DNA of 64,000 nt from Gonatopus flavifemur. Its lineage: Eukaryota; Arthropoda; Insecta; Hymenoptera; Dryinidae. Position 1 is the first letter of the stretch. Every line of letters begins with the position of its first letter. Of the stretch, positions 21,872 to 32,800 are shown piece by piece. Under the pieces are notes generated by a model, which saw only the letters and a program-made list of their open reading frames with translations, searched no databases and had not been told where the DNA came from. The DNA is taken from assembly GCA_018340375.1 (NCBI GenBank), contig JAFFJZ010000003.1:53211506-53275505 (forward strand), given 5' to 3'. The translations under genes and the position numbers were made by a program.

Positions 21872-22051
21872 TTTTTTTGCCATCTCTCTGGTGAATAATT
21901 AAATTTCACATCCGATTATTATTTTTTATGTCATTACATCGTCATGTTATCAATAATCCTGATCTTTCGGAATGCACTTGTGGATTCGACCAAGTGCAGG
22001 TCCGAGTCGATTGGAAACTTCTCAAATATTCGTGTCCATGAGATATACACA

Positions 22052-22308
22052 GTAAAAAATTTTTCGTCAAATTCAACACACGAGCGAATGTTAACCATTT
22101 TTCTTCACACTCAACTCGTGTTGATTCCAGAGTGACACTCACAAAGTGTTAATTTGAACTCGAATAACATTTTAATGTGTTGAAAATGAATTGATCGAAC
22201 AGCATTTGATCAGTGTGTTAAATGAACACACAAAAGTGGTAAATATTCAACACTTGAATTTTGACACGTACTTCTTTTTTACACAATGACGGAATTTCTT
22301 TTTACTGT
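22052..22308. mobile_element. MITE with ACACAGTAAAAA ends (left-arm copy)
   Basis: Inverted ends ACACAGTAAAAAATTTTT and its partner TTTTTACTGTGT. The interior is rich in AACAC/GTGTT words. Its mirror copy is at about 23787-24116, where one inner 33-bp segment is triplicated. Confidence 0.7.
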
Positions 22309-22615
22309 GTAGACCGATCGATGCAGAATCTTCTGAAATGAAAAATTAATAGCACTTCGGAGGAACGTTTTTGAAGAAGTGTACTTGCAAATTCCATCAA
22401 TTCCTGTGACGAATTGATGAAAACATTTCAAAAATTTGTGTTCATCGAATAAAGACCGATCGATTCGAAATCTAATAAAATGAAAAATCAAATCACTTCG
22501 GAGGAACATTTTTGAGAAAGTATACTCACAAATTCCATTAAACCCTTTGACGAATTGATAAAAAAATTTCGAAACTTTGTCTCCGTGGAATATAGACCGA
22601 TCGATTCTGGATCTC
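22309..22615. repeat. Tandem repeats of about 140 bp, two units (left arm)
   Basis: Units begin with a GACCGATCGATTC-like phrase and contain CACTTCGGAGGAAC and CAAATTCCAT. The right arm (23200-23790) carries about four units of the same repeat, so copy number changed in one arm after the palindrome formed. Confidence 0.75.
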
Positions 22616-22775
22616 CCCACGGAGAGCAATGGATTCTAAGGAGTATGACAAATATCATGACGGCTGGAATATTTCATAATATATTTTCGAGTATGAGGAC
22701 AAGTATCTAGATTATAAGTGTTATGAGTACAAGTATCCATTTATGATGAAGGTGTTTGTTTTGGGGTAGATGGTA

Positions 22776-23029
22776 CCGTCAACCAGTGATATATCAATAT
22801 AACAACAGCAAGGAAAAAAAGTTATTTCCTATTATAATATAAGATTATTACAATTACTATCTTCAGTTGCTTGAATTGAGAAAAGAATAATATGAAATCG
22901 GAAAAAAAGATATTCCTCAGCACATGAACCCGCCAAGATACCACACGAAGAATCCTTTTTCAAGAGCGAGAATAGAATTCTTCAAGAATTCTTTTCGAAC
23001 TAGTGAATTCATATAGAGCTCTGGAGTTG
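22776..23029. other. Loop of the giant palindrome
   Basis: Only non-palindromic segment between the arms; AT-rich with a small GAATTCTTCAAGAATTC inverted repeat. No coding content. Confidence 0.7.
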
Positions 23030-23199
23030 ACAGTACCATCTACCACAAAACAAACACCTTCATCATAAATGGATACTTGTACTTATAACACTTATAATCT
23101 AGATACTTGTCCTCATACTCGAAAATATATTATGAAATATTCCAGCCTTCATGATATTTGTCATACTTCTTAGAATCCATTGCTCTCCGTGGGGAGATC

Positions 23200-23790
23200 C
23201 AGAATCGATCGGTCTATATTCCACGGAGACAAAGTTTCGAAATTTTTTTATCAATTCGTCGAAGGGTTTGATGGAATTTGCAAGTATACTTCTTTAAAAA
23301 CATTCCTCCGAAGTGATTTCATTTTTCATTTCAGTAGATTGCAAATCGATCGGTCTTTATTCGATGGACACAAGTTTCTGAAATTTTTTCCATCAATTTG
23401 TCACAGGAATTGATGGAATTTGCAAGTCCACTCTTTTAAAAACGTTCCTTCGAAGTGATATTCATTGTTTTTCTTTTCAGAAGATTTCGAATCGATCAGT
23501 CTATATTCCACGGAGACAAAGTTTCGAAATTTTTTTATCAATTCGTCAAAGGGTTAGATGGAATTCGCAAGTATACTTTTTCAAAAACGTTCCTCCGAAG
23601 TGATTTGATTTTTCATTTCATTAGATTTCGAATCGATTGGTCTTTATTCGATGGACACAAATTTTTGAAATTTTTCCATTAATTCGTCACAGGAATTGAT
23701 GGAATTTGCAAGTACACTTCTTCAAAAACGTTCCTCTGAAGTGCTATTAATTTCTCATTTCAGAAGATTCTGCATCGATCGGTCTACACA
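23200..23790. repeat. Tandem repeats of about 140 bp, about four units (right arm)
   Basis: Alternating units start with GATCGGTCTATATTCCACGG or GATCGGTCTTTATTCGATGG, indicating a two-unit higher-order repeat of about 280 bp that duplicated once relative to the left arm. Confidence 0.78.
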
Positions 23791-24116
23791 GTAAAAAGAA
23801 ATTCCGTCATTGTGTAAAAAAGAAGTACGTGTCAAAATTCAAGTGTTGAATATTCAACTACGTGTCAAAATTCAAGTGTTGAATATTCAACTACGTGTTA
23901 AAATTCAAGTGTTGAATATTTAACACTTTTGTGTGTTCATTTAACACACTGATCAAATGCTGTTCGATCGATTCATTTTCAACACATTGAAATGTTATTC
24001 GAGTTCAAATTAACACTCTGTGAGTGTCACTCTGGAATCAACACAAGTTGAGTGTGAAGAAAAATGGTTAACATTCGCTCGTGTGTTGAGTTTGACGAAA
24101 AATTTTTTACTGTGTA
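23787..24116. mobile_element. MITE with ACACAGTAAAAA ends (right-arm copy)
   Basis: Mirror of 22052-22308, enlarged by tandem copies of CAAAATTCAAGTGTTGAATA near 23834-23920. Confidence 0.7.
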
Positions 24117-24298
24117 TATCTCATGGACACGAATATTTGGGAAGTTTCCAATCGACTCGGACCTGCACTTGGTCGAATCCACAAGTGCATTCCGAAAGAT
24201 CAGGATTATTGATAACATGACGATGTAATGACATAAAAAATAATAATCGGATGTGAAATTTAATTATTCACCAGAGAGATGGCAAAAAAAAATGAAAT

Positions 24299-24370
24299 GT
24301 CTCCACACAGAATCGAACCCGACCGTTCTTCCGCAAGAAACATGTCTTTTGCCGCTAGGCTATGGGGTCT
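24299..24370 (-). other. tRNA-like sequence with A and B boxes (right arm)
   Basis: Inverse copy of 21792-21871 with almost no change; see that entry. Confidence 0.5.
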
Positions 24371-24661
24371 TGTAATATTCCGATCCACATATTACGTCTA
24401 TGAAGTAATGCAGCAAAGGAAAGAGACTGATAATGCGTGAAATGATGAAATATCAATTTGAATGCTCAAATCTAATTATTCAGTCCATTGAAAATAATTT
24501 GCACTCGATCAATTGAATATTCAGTCTTATTATTTTGATGTTGATCAACATCTGATAATCGATGTTGATTTGATTATCCTCATTATTGGAATATCATAGT
24601 GATCTCTGAAAATTAATTCATCAGGGAAAATTATGGAATTCACCGCAGGACATTTATCATA

Positions 24662-26514
24662 CAGGGTGATACAAAATTCCCGCACTCTTTTTTGGGAGTA
24701 GATTCCTGATGAAATTCTAAAACGATTTGTCCTTTTGCACAATGCTCTCCGACGCATAATTTCCGAGATATAATTAATTAAAGTTGACTAATTATGAGGT
24801 GGATCCATCGGTCATTCAGGAGCGTCATAACAGAACAAGAGAGGAAGGTGCTTGCAGAGGGCGCTCATACGATCAGCTGATCGGTATAATCGATACGATT
24901 TACCAACATACAAATTGGTGAATTTTCTATGCAGAACGATTGAATTCGTCGACACTGTGGAAAAATTGATTATTGTCATGAATTCTTATCACGATATGCT
25001 GTAGGTGAAAGTTGTAATTTCAGTAATGATTTTTATTACGCAGAAAAATGTAAAATAGTGTTATTTCGTAGGGATAGGGATTCAAATGGGAGAAAAAAGT
25101 ATAACTACTCGTTTTCAATAAGAATTTTCATGTAAAGAAGAAAACATGAGAATTTTCATTCATCCGATACCCAATTTGAACGGTTTGATTAGTAAGTTTC
25201 ACACAAGAGATTGGATTGCGAATCCTGTATTCTGATTGGTCGAGAATCAATGTATGTTAGATCAATCCTCGGCCGTTTCAAATGATTCTTCTGAAGAATG
25301 TGTTTTCGACTTATCCCAACCACAACATTGAACAATAATGAATTTATTCGAATTCACCCTGTTTACATCATTCGATGATTATAAAGGGTTTATCGAACGT
25401 TAATAACTTACTTCAACTTGCAGAATCCATCAATTTTGACGAAAATACAAGGTGTGACATCGTATACGACCCAATCATTGCACTTGATTAACATTGTAAT
25501 CACATACGGTTTGTTTAGCTTCAATCAACCATTCGTGATACGAATCAACCAATCAGGTGACAGCTCGAAACAGTTTCATTTAAAGCACATATGGCTTCAA
25601 AAGGCATATTGTTATTCCAAATGGAAAAAGAATTGTCTTTGAAGATTAACCAAATCCGTCCTTTTTAGGACGAATACATTTTCTAAACGTAAAAACGCGC
25701 TCGAACTTGCACACAATTTGAATTAGATTTTGATTTAAACATGAATGATCTTGAGTGATCTCAAGTAAGTTATTAACGTTCGATAAACCCTTTATAATCA
25801 TCAAATGATGTCAAAAGGGTGAATTCGAATAAATTCATCATTGTTCAATGTTGTGGTTGGGATAAGTCGAAAACACATTCTTCAGAAGAATCATTTGAAA
25901 CAGCCGAGAATTGATCTAACATACATTGATTCTCGACCAATCAGAATACAGGATTCGCAATCCAATCTCTTGTGTCAAACTTACTAATCAAACCGTTCAA
26001 ATTGGGTATCGGATGAATGAAAATTCTCATGTTTTCTTCTTTACATGAAAATTCTCATTGAAAACGAGTAGTTGTACTTTTTTCTCCCACTTGAATCCCT
26101 ATCCCTACGAAATAACACTATTTTACATTTGTCTGCGTAATAAAAATCATTACTGAAATTACAACTTTCACCTACAGCATATCGTGATAAGAATTCATGA
26201 CAATAATCAATTTTTCCACAGTGTCGACGAATTCAATCGTTCTACATAGAAAATTTACCAATTTGTATGTTGGTAAATCGTATCGATTATACCGATCAGC
26301 TGATCGTATGAGCGCCCTCTGCAAGCACCTTCCTCTCCTGTTCTGTTATGACGCTCCTGAATGACCGATGGATCCACCTCATAATTAGTCAACTTTAATT
26401 AATTATATCTCGGAAATTATGCGTCGGGGAGCATTGTGCAAAAGGACAAATCGTTTTAGAATTTCACCAGGGATCTACTCCCACAAAAGAGTGCGGGAAT
26501 TTTGAATCACCCTG
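24662..26514. mobile_element. 1.85-kb palindromic element nested in the right arm, TA target site
   Basis: Ends CAGGGTGATACAAAATTCCC and an inverse with slight divergence, flanked by TA (24660-24661 and 26515-26516). The other arm of the host palindrome keeps the unfilled TA site at 21501-21502, proving later insertion. It is itself a foldback: arms of about 745 bp (24662-25409 and 25770-26514) around a spacer of about 360 bp without a recognisable gene. TA target and CAGGG ends point to a Tc1/mariner-type transposase acting in trans. Confidence 0.9.
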
Positions 26515-27234
26515 TAGATCCCCAAACTATCTTAGAATTCTTCAACCATCGATTGATTGACAATTCTAATGAAATTCATTGAAGAATCATCAAGATTTTA
26601 AATAATGATTAGAAATACGCAACTATTAGAAAATTTGTATACAATACATATAGGAGTTCTTGAAAGCTTCATAATCAGTCATAAGAATAACCAATAATCT
26701 TATAAAATTTATGAAAAATAAATAATAATTCAAAAATTATTCACTCATATTCGATTTTAATTCAATTGAATGATGCTATGCATCAAATCTATGTTTCATC
26801 GTGATAATTTAATAATCAGTATTGAACTGGCTCTTGATTTGAAAAAAAAACGAAAAAAATATCGAAGGGCCCCGGCCGAGAATTGCCCGGGGTGCCGGGT
26901 AAGTCAGTTCGATACTGATTACAATAAAATTGTCGCTTGGAAGAGAAAAAGCGGTGAAACTTTTCGGTAAGTCGACCGCGTGGGCTTTCAATTTTTTCCG
27001 ATCTTGCACGGAGTTAGCCGATCGTAAAACATATTGAGAAGACAAAGACCGACGGATAGTTGGTTCTCTCTCGATTGTCCGAGCTGACTCGAAGTGAACC
27101 GACCGGTTCCGAATCACATGAATACGGGTTTCAATGTGTGCGTACTCCTGGCTGGAATGGTGGGGACGAGAAATGGTCAGATGGAGAGGGTAAATCGACT
27201 CGGTCGACCAAATGCTGGCATCACTGATGGTGGT

Positions 27235-28298
27235 ATCGTGATGAATAACTTTTTTTTCTGAGCGAGATCAATAAATCTCTTGCAATAGCAAAATACACGC
27301 AATAACCTAGTCCAAGACGAAACTGGTCTAAAGGGTGACCACAAGTCTTCTCTAGTTACGGCTAAAGAAACCTGAGCATCCTTCTGCTCTTCCAATTCAC
27401 TGGGAACGGAACTAAGAGGCTCTGAAGGCCAAAATTCGGAAGATAACTTCAACCATTCGGGCCCTTGCCACCACCTAGCATCGGTGACCAGGCTACTGGC
27501 AGTTACGCCGCGTAAAGCTGCGTCAGCTGGGTTCTTAATCCCAGGGACATGCCTCCATGAAGAAATCTCAGTCAAAGATTGGATCTCCGATACTCTGTTC
27601 GCAACAAAAACGTCTCGTTTAGCGGGAGGTTGCCTGATCCATGCCTGTGTGACAGCTGAGTCAGACCAACACCAAATGGTTAAATTTTGGAATTTGTATG
27701 CGGACTTGACGAAATGAATGAGATTTGCGAGCAGATGAGCAGCGCATAACTCTAACCTAGGTATGATAACCGTCTTGAGAGGAGAAACCCTTGTTTTTGA
27801 AATAATGAGAGATACTCGCACTTTCCCAGGAGAATCCTCAACTACGAGGTAAATCACCGCTGCATATGCGGCATTCGACGCATCTGAGAACCCATGAATA
27901 TGAATCTTCTGCGAAGAGCTAGAGATACCAGTCCAACGAGGGACTGAGACCTGCCGTAAGAGAGAAAGTTCATGGTAATACAATGAACATCTGCGTTCTA
28001 AATCGGCTGGAAGAGCAGCATCCCAACCTCAATTCTGGGACCAAAACGTTTGCAGGAGTATCTTTGCGGACACCGTCACCGGAGAAACCCATCCCAAGGG
28101 GTCGAAATTTCGCAGGACGAAGGAGAGAAACGATCTCTTAGTAAAGGCATTAATTTCTGGAAGAGAGATTTGAATACGGAAGACGTCTGAAAGAGGGCTC
28201 CATGCGACTCCTAAAACCTTCAAACAATCGCCATTCTGGAGCGATTTCTCCCCACTCATTCTGGAATCTGCATCATCGATGTCTTCCAGTAATTCCAC
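27235..28298 (-). pseudogene. BEL/Pao RNase H region with the end of the reverse transcriptase
   Basis: From 28298 the frame reads CLKVLGVAWSPLSDVF and FVLRNFDPLGWVSPV, the junction between the Pao reverse transcriptase and the connection domain. A gap with a frame break follows near 28000, then IHGFSDASNAAYAAV, IPRLELCAAHLLA and WCWSDSAVTQAW, which carry the Asp, Glu and Asp of RNase H. The end enters the palindromic insertion and resumes as the integrase at 20782. The catalytic YxDD part of the reverse transcriptase is absent. Confidence 0.9.
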
Positions 28299-28310
28299 GG
28301 AATTTGCGGC

Positions 28311-29042
28311 TCATTTTTTGAGCTGGAAACCGCCCGCCATGAGCAAACCCACGAGCTGCGTAGCGGAAGTGATCCTATTTATGCGCTCGTCTCCCATCAC
28401 GCTCACGGGGGGATCAACTTTCTCCCTGCGTAATTGCAGATTATCAACGATATTGCTAGCCAAGAACGTTGCTTGACTCCCTTGATCTAGTAAAGCCCGA
28501 ACCCGGCAGTATCTACCGTTATCGGCTCTGATGACGACAATAGCTGTCGGTAGCAAAACAGCCGTGCGCGAATCACATGCCGCAAGTGAAGAACATAATG
28601 CGGAGTTGCTACTAGTTTCATTTACAGTAGCTGTATTCCGAGATGCCCCAGCCTGACCCACCGTGGCCGACTGTGCATTAGACGGAGCTGCTGCGTTCTC
28701 CATCCGAAAAAATTTATGCAGTAACGAATGATGCTTGCGTTTGCATGTCACACACACATCCGGACTATTGCAATTTTGAATGGTGTGACCTGAACCTCAA
28801 CAATTAAAACAACATCGATTCTGTTTGATTATACTATATCTACTTTGAACCGAATTATCTTTGAATTTTGCACATTGATAAATTCTATGGTTACCATGGC
28901 AAAGAATACATTTATCCGAAGAGACATTAGCTTGAAGGACTCGAACGGGCTTCGACGTGAGTTTATTTTGTTTGGCAGAAAGTGCCTGATTCGAAGATCT
29001 CTGGACACCAGATGGCTCGAGCGCTCGAACGGTAGCAGACAA
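28311..29042 (-). pseudogene. BEL/Pao zinc knuckle and aspartic protease
   Basis: Cysteine-rich blocks CILCHGNHRIYQCAKF, RCCFNC and CVTCKRKHHSLLH form the nucleic-acid-binding zinc knuckles. They are followed by CRVRALLDQGSQATFLA, the retropepsin active site (DQGS in place of the commoner DSGS), and NRITSATQLVGLLMAGGF. An in-frame stop near 28794 separates the two parts. The reading ends abruptly at 28311 where the deletion joins it to the end of the reverse transcriptase. Confidence 0.88.
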
Positions 29043-29109
29043 AAAAGACTTGAGTTTTGCGAAACTCGGAATTCCAGTAGAATCTTTGTGTTCGAATTCC
29101 CATTCTTGC

Positions 29110-29909
29110 CTTGTTTACCCATCCAACTTACTTAAAGTAATGAAGTTAATCATTGAATCCCAACTATCGTTGCAGATGTTCAAATTGCGCAAAGCAGGTA
29201 CCGCATTATTTGTAGAATCGAGCAGAACACGAAGATCCTTGGCAGTGCGCGATCTAACAGGAGTGAGAGAGACGAAACTGTCCAAGTATGCGTCCACGAT
29301 GAGCCTCTTATTCTCGTACCGTTCCACCAATGCGTCCCAAGCGGTTGTAAAATTCGAATCTGTCATCGGTAAATTTTCGATGAGCGACAGCGCTTCCCCA
29401 GACAAGCAAGATTCCAGGAACTGTAATTTTTGTACTGCAGACGTGTCCGGAAACGAACCAAATATTGAATTGAATTGGTCTTTGGAAGAGTTCCATTTCA
29501 TATAAGACCCAGGAAACTTAGGAAGATCGAGCCGAGGTAAATGTGATGGCCTTGAAGCATGATGCCCATGCAAAGATGCAGTTGAAACATTGATTGCAGC
29601 TGCCGGACCCTCAAGGTCGGAAAGCATCTGCATGTAGTCCCTCACGGACTCCTTGTATGCGTCTTCAACCATCTGAAATTGATTGTGGGTGAAATATTGG
29701 AGCTCTTCCTTTTTCTCCTCTGTCGTAGCGACAGTGATCTTTGCATGAAGGACACGCGCCTCATCCCAATAACTTTTAACGTGCTCTAAACGTTTATTAA
29801 TACTCGCAATCGTGAAACTTGCAACACCAGACTTTTTAAAATTATTCACATGGCGTTGAATCAAACCCAATGCGGTGTGCAATGATGCGGGCATTTCTGA
29901 TACATCCAT
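29110..29909 (-). pseudogene. BEL/Pao gag (DUF1759-like)
   Basis: Starts at the ATG at 29909 (MDVSEMPASLHT). An amino-terminal helical region is followed by LPRLDLPKFPGSYMKWNSSKDQFNSIF-type sequence, in which DLPKFPG and the following W...F spacing mark DUF1759. Next come KLQFLESCLSGEALSLIENL and AWDALVERYENKRLI, typical of BEL gag. This structural protein forms the particle. The frame is open but the C-terminal junction with the zinc knuckle is shifted. Confidence 0.88.
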
Positions 29910-30454
29910 TTTTGATTGACAAAGGGATGACACAGCGGAAAAAATTTATCCAAAGGGTATAATAGAAGCAGGTTTTTTCCAAAATCAAAATCGAATAACA
30001 GCTGATTTCAATTCATCAAAACTGTTGAATGTGATTTTCATATAAAAGTGTACTCATCTGTCAATCCAATGTAATAGACGACGTCGATGTACCGTGAACC
30101 GTACGCGTCGATCGATTTGCGCAATTATTTCCTCCTCACTCGAAATCTTTCCCCTCTGCAGGCGTAGGACGAGCTCTCGATGATGACGAAGACGGCCGAT
30201 GACGTCACGTTGGTTTGGCGGCAATAGATTTGCTAACACATGTGCACCACGTATTCGTGTGAACTCAGCACTTGGTAACACGAAGAGCCGATAAACGAAT
30301 GCGCGGGAATCGACTCATGAACAAAGACAGAGAGTCGAACAATGTCAAATGTGGCGAGAAACGAACCAAAAGATTAACAAGCGATGCGAATTGATGAAAA
30401 AACGAACCTCTTTCTCTCTTGTTACAGCCTGATCCGGCTCGAAGGACCAGAATA
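29910..30454 (-). other. BEL/Pao 5' leader
   Basis: Between the 5' LTR and the gag ATG. The TGGTCCTTCGAGCC stretch on the minus strand (about 30436-30449) is the probable primer-binding region. No other feature recognised. Confidence 0.6.
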
Positions 30455-31156
30455 GTTACGGAAAGATTAGAAAGAAAATAGATTAAGAAAAGAACGTACT
30501 CGATGAATCGTGCGTTTCCTGATTACAATAATCGGAAGAAAAAGGCAGAACATATAACTTTAACAACTTTTAATATTAGACAAAAAAAAAGAGAGGAAAA
30601 AACTGAACAACACAATTTCGAATCAGGCTGTACAGCAGACGCCTAACAAGACAGAAAAAGGGTTCACATAAGTGCCTTAAAGGCCTTAAAAGTACATAAA
30701 ATCAGTTCTATTGTCTACAAGTAGCACACTTCCACACACTCATACATACACTCGCGAGTATCGTCGAACGATCGTCCGTTACGACCGCACAACAAATCTC
30801 AAATAAATAGCGAAGATATACAAGTTCTACGTTTTTGTATGAGCGGACGCGCGGATAGCACCAGAGGGTGAGAAAAACGAATAAATTGATCAGTTGGATC
30901 GACTTATGGAAAACCGCGGGAAAGACACTTCAAAGAATCATAACAGCGTAGGACTTCTTGGTGTCGTAACGAGCGTACCGAAGCGACTGACTTACATCAT
31001 ACATACTCCTAATTTCACACCTCCAAACGTATCTCTTGAGATCAGGTGACCAGAGAGAACATTGAACTCGGATCTGCGAGCGAGCAAGGCGTTCAAACCT
31101 CTCTCTCGACGCCTTCTCTCTTGCGAATTTCAAATATAGCGGAATCATCCGCAACA
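30455..31156 (-). repeat. BEL/Pao 5' LTR
   Basis: About 702 bp; partner of 18617-19313. It starts TGTTGCGGATGATTCC on the minus strand. Confidence 0.92.
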
Positions 31157-32800
31157 TAATGTGCAACTTATGATGGACGTTCAATCATTGCCAATCACAA
31201 ATTTATGCAATCGTGATGCATGTGGAATGAACGATAGACAGTTCATCTGAGTTTATGTGATATTTCACATACCTGTTTTCTATCACAAATCATGTGAATT
31301 ACCATGAACTATTGGCACGATAGATACTAATAAGGGACAGATTGTCAAAAATTACTTAGAAATAACTTCATTGAACCATGCATGTAGGTATAAATAATTA
31401 TATATGAACAACTTATTAGGTCCATTTGCAAGAATCAGAATCAATTGAATGGTTATATTGTTGCATGTGAGGTATGGTAGTGTACGAAATTCCCTATGCT
31501 TGTAATTTGAGAGATGATCTTTCTAACGGTCAGAATCTTAAACTCCATTTGTAACTACATATATCATTCGATGAAGTTATGTACAAATATTCTGTGGAAT
31601 CAAATCACAGTCAAGTATCCATCATACCAATTGTCAGAAAGAATCTATCACTACCACTTTTGTAAACCTCTGATGATTTCTCAGGTGATCAAGTGGAATG
31701 ATGTGATGTCATTTCTTTGACCCACAATCTGTATGAAGTGAAATGACCAGCCACTTGATTAACATGTATTCTCTTCGGATAAGAAGTAGGTATCCATAAC
31801 ACTTGAGTCGATAAAGAAATTGACTTACATATTGGGAGCGCAGTGAGTTTTCTTTACTCTGACTACCATGAACCATTGGCACGATAGATACTTATAAGAG
31901 ATATTGATTGTCGAAAATTACTTGAAAATAACTTCATTGAACTATACATGTATTTATAAATAATTAGATATGAACAAATTATTCAGTCAATTTGTAAGAA
32001 TGAAAATCAATTGATCATTCCTCATGTCGCATTTAATTTATGGTAATGAAGGGAATTCCCTGTGCTTGTAATTTGACAGATGATTTTTTATTGCTCAAAC
32101 CCTCAGGCTGCATTTATAACCACATATATGTATTGTTCAATAAAGTGATGTAGAAATACTCTTTAGAAGCAAATCACAGTTAAGTATCCATCATGCCAGT
32201 AGTTCATTCTGATCAGAGTAAGAAAACTCCCTGCGCTTCCGAAATATGTGTAAGATAATATCTTCAACGATTCAAGTCATACTTATTCGTAAACAATTCA
32301 TTCCAACAAACTTACAGTTCATTTTATATTATGCACATTGTTTGAGTGAGGAAGTCATTTCACGTCACTTATCAAGAAACCCCCCACTTCACTTTAAATG
32401 ATTGGGGTAACTTAATCAGGAGCTCACATATATGAGTGAGCAAAATGATAATGAATGCCAATGATACACGAACTTCACTTTGAAGCATTACAAAAAACCG
32501 TGACTGCTCTCCTCTTCGAATTATCTAAATGAGATAGATCCATCCTAGATAACATTCTGTGCGTGCAAAGTTTGAGCCTCGAGAGCCGCGTCTTTATCCG
32601 CGCAGTTCGCCAGTGTTTTGCTAGCAAATAATACTATCACTCGCCATATGCACGCGAATAGCAATCATGCTCACGTATGAGCGCGATGGCTTGCAGTTCT
32701 GTCAACAGAAAGCGACGCACATGGATCCGACTTTGGTAGCGATTCTGTAACTCGATTTGCACGTGAATCGCTTACATTTGCGCGCAAAATGCTATTAGGG
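31157..32800. repeat. Gene-free region with a diverged direct repeat of about 560 bp
   Basis: A segment near 31301-31640 (ACCATGAACTATTGGCACG, AATAACTTCATTGAAC, AAATCACAGTCAAGTATCC) recurs near 31865-32200. Around the second copy, GGGAGCGCAGTGAGTTTTC (31838) and its inverse near 32245 form inverted ends about 0.4 kb apart, MITE-like. The rest is AT-rich without genes. Confidence 0.6.

Larger units (their letters stand above)
20791..27226. mobile_element. 6.4-kb foldback (giant palindromic) DNA element with 8-bp target duplication
   Basis: Ends CAGTGATGCCAGCATTTGG and its exact inverse, flanked by the 8-bp duplication ATGGTGGT (20783-20790 and 27227-27234). The whole interior is an inverted repeat: the left arm runs to about 22775, and the right arm starts near 23030 and is interrupted by the second palindrome at 24662-26514. 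The loop is about 250 bp. No transposase-like coding region is present, so it is non-autonomous. CAGTG ends with 8-bp duplication suggest a hAT or P-type transposase; foldback architecture alone does not decide it. Confidence 0.92.
18617..31156 (-). mobile_element. BEL/Pao LTR retrotransposon, internally deleted and split by a giant palindrome
   Basis: Two closely similar LTRs (18617-19313, 30455-31156) bound a minus-strand interior with gag, zinc knuckle plus aspartic protease, RNase H and integrase in that order. A deletion at about 28298-28311 removed most of the reverse transcriptase. A 6.4-kb palindromic element sits at 20791-27226. A polypurine-like GGGCGGAA precedes the 3' LTR, and TGGTCCTTCGAGCC, a BEL-type primer-binding region, follows the 5' LTR by five bases. 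Flanks share TAATGT, a plausible target duplication. Confidence 0.9.

Noticed and set aside
21944..24220. Pairs of identical short frames on opposite strands
   Set aside because: Mirror copies produced by the giant palindrome, not genes.
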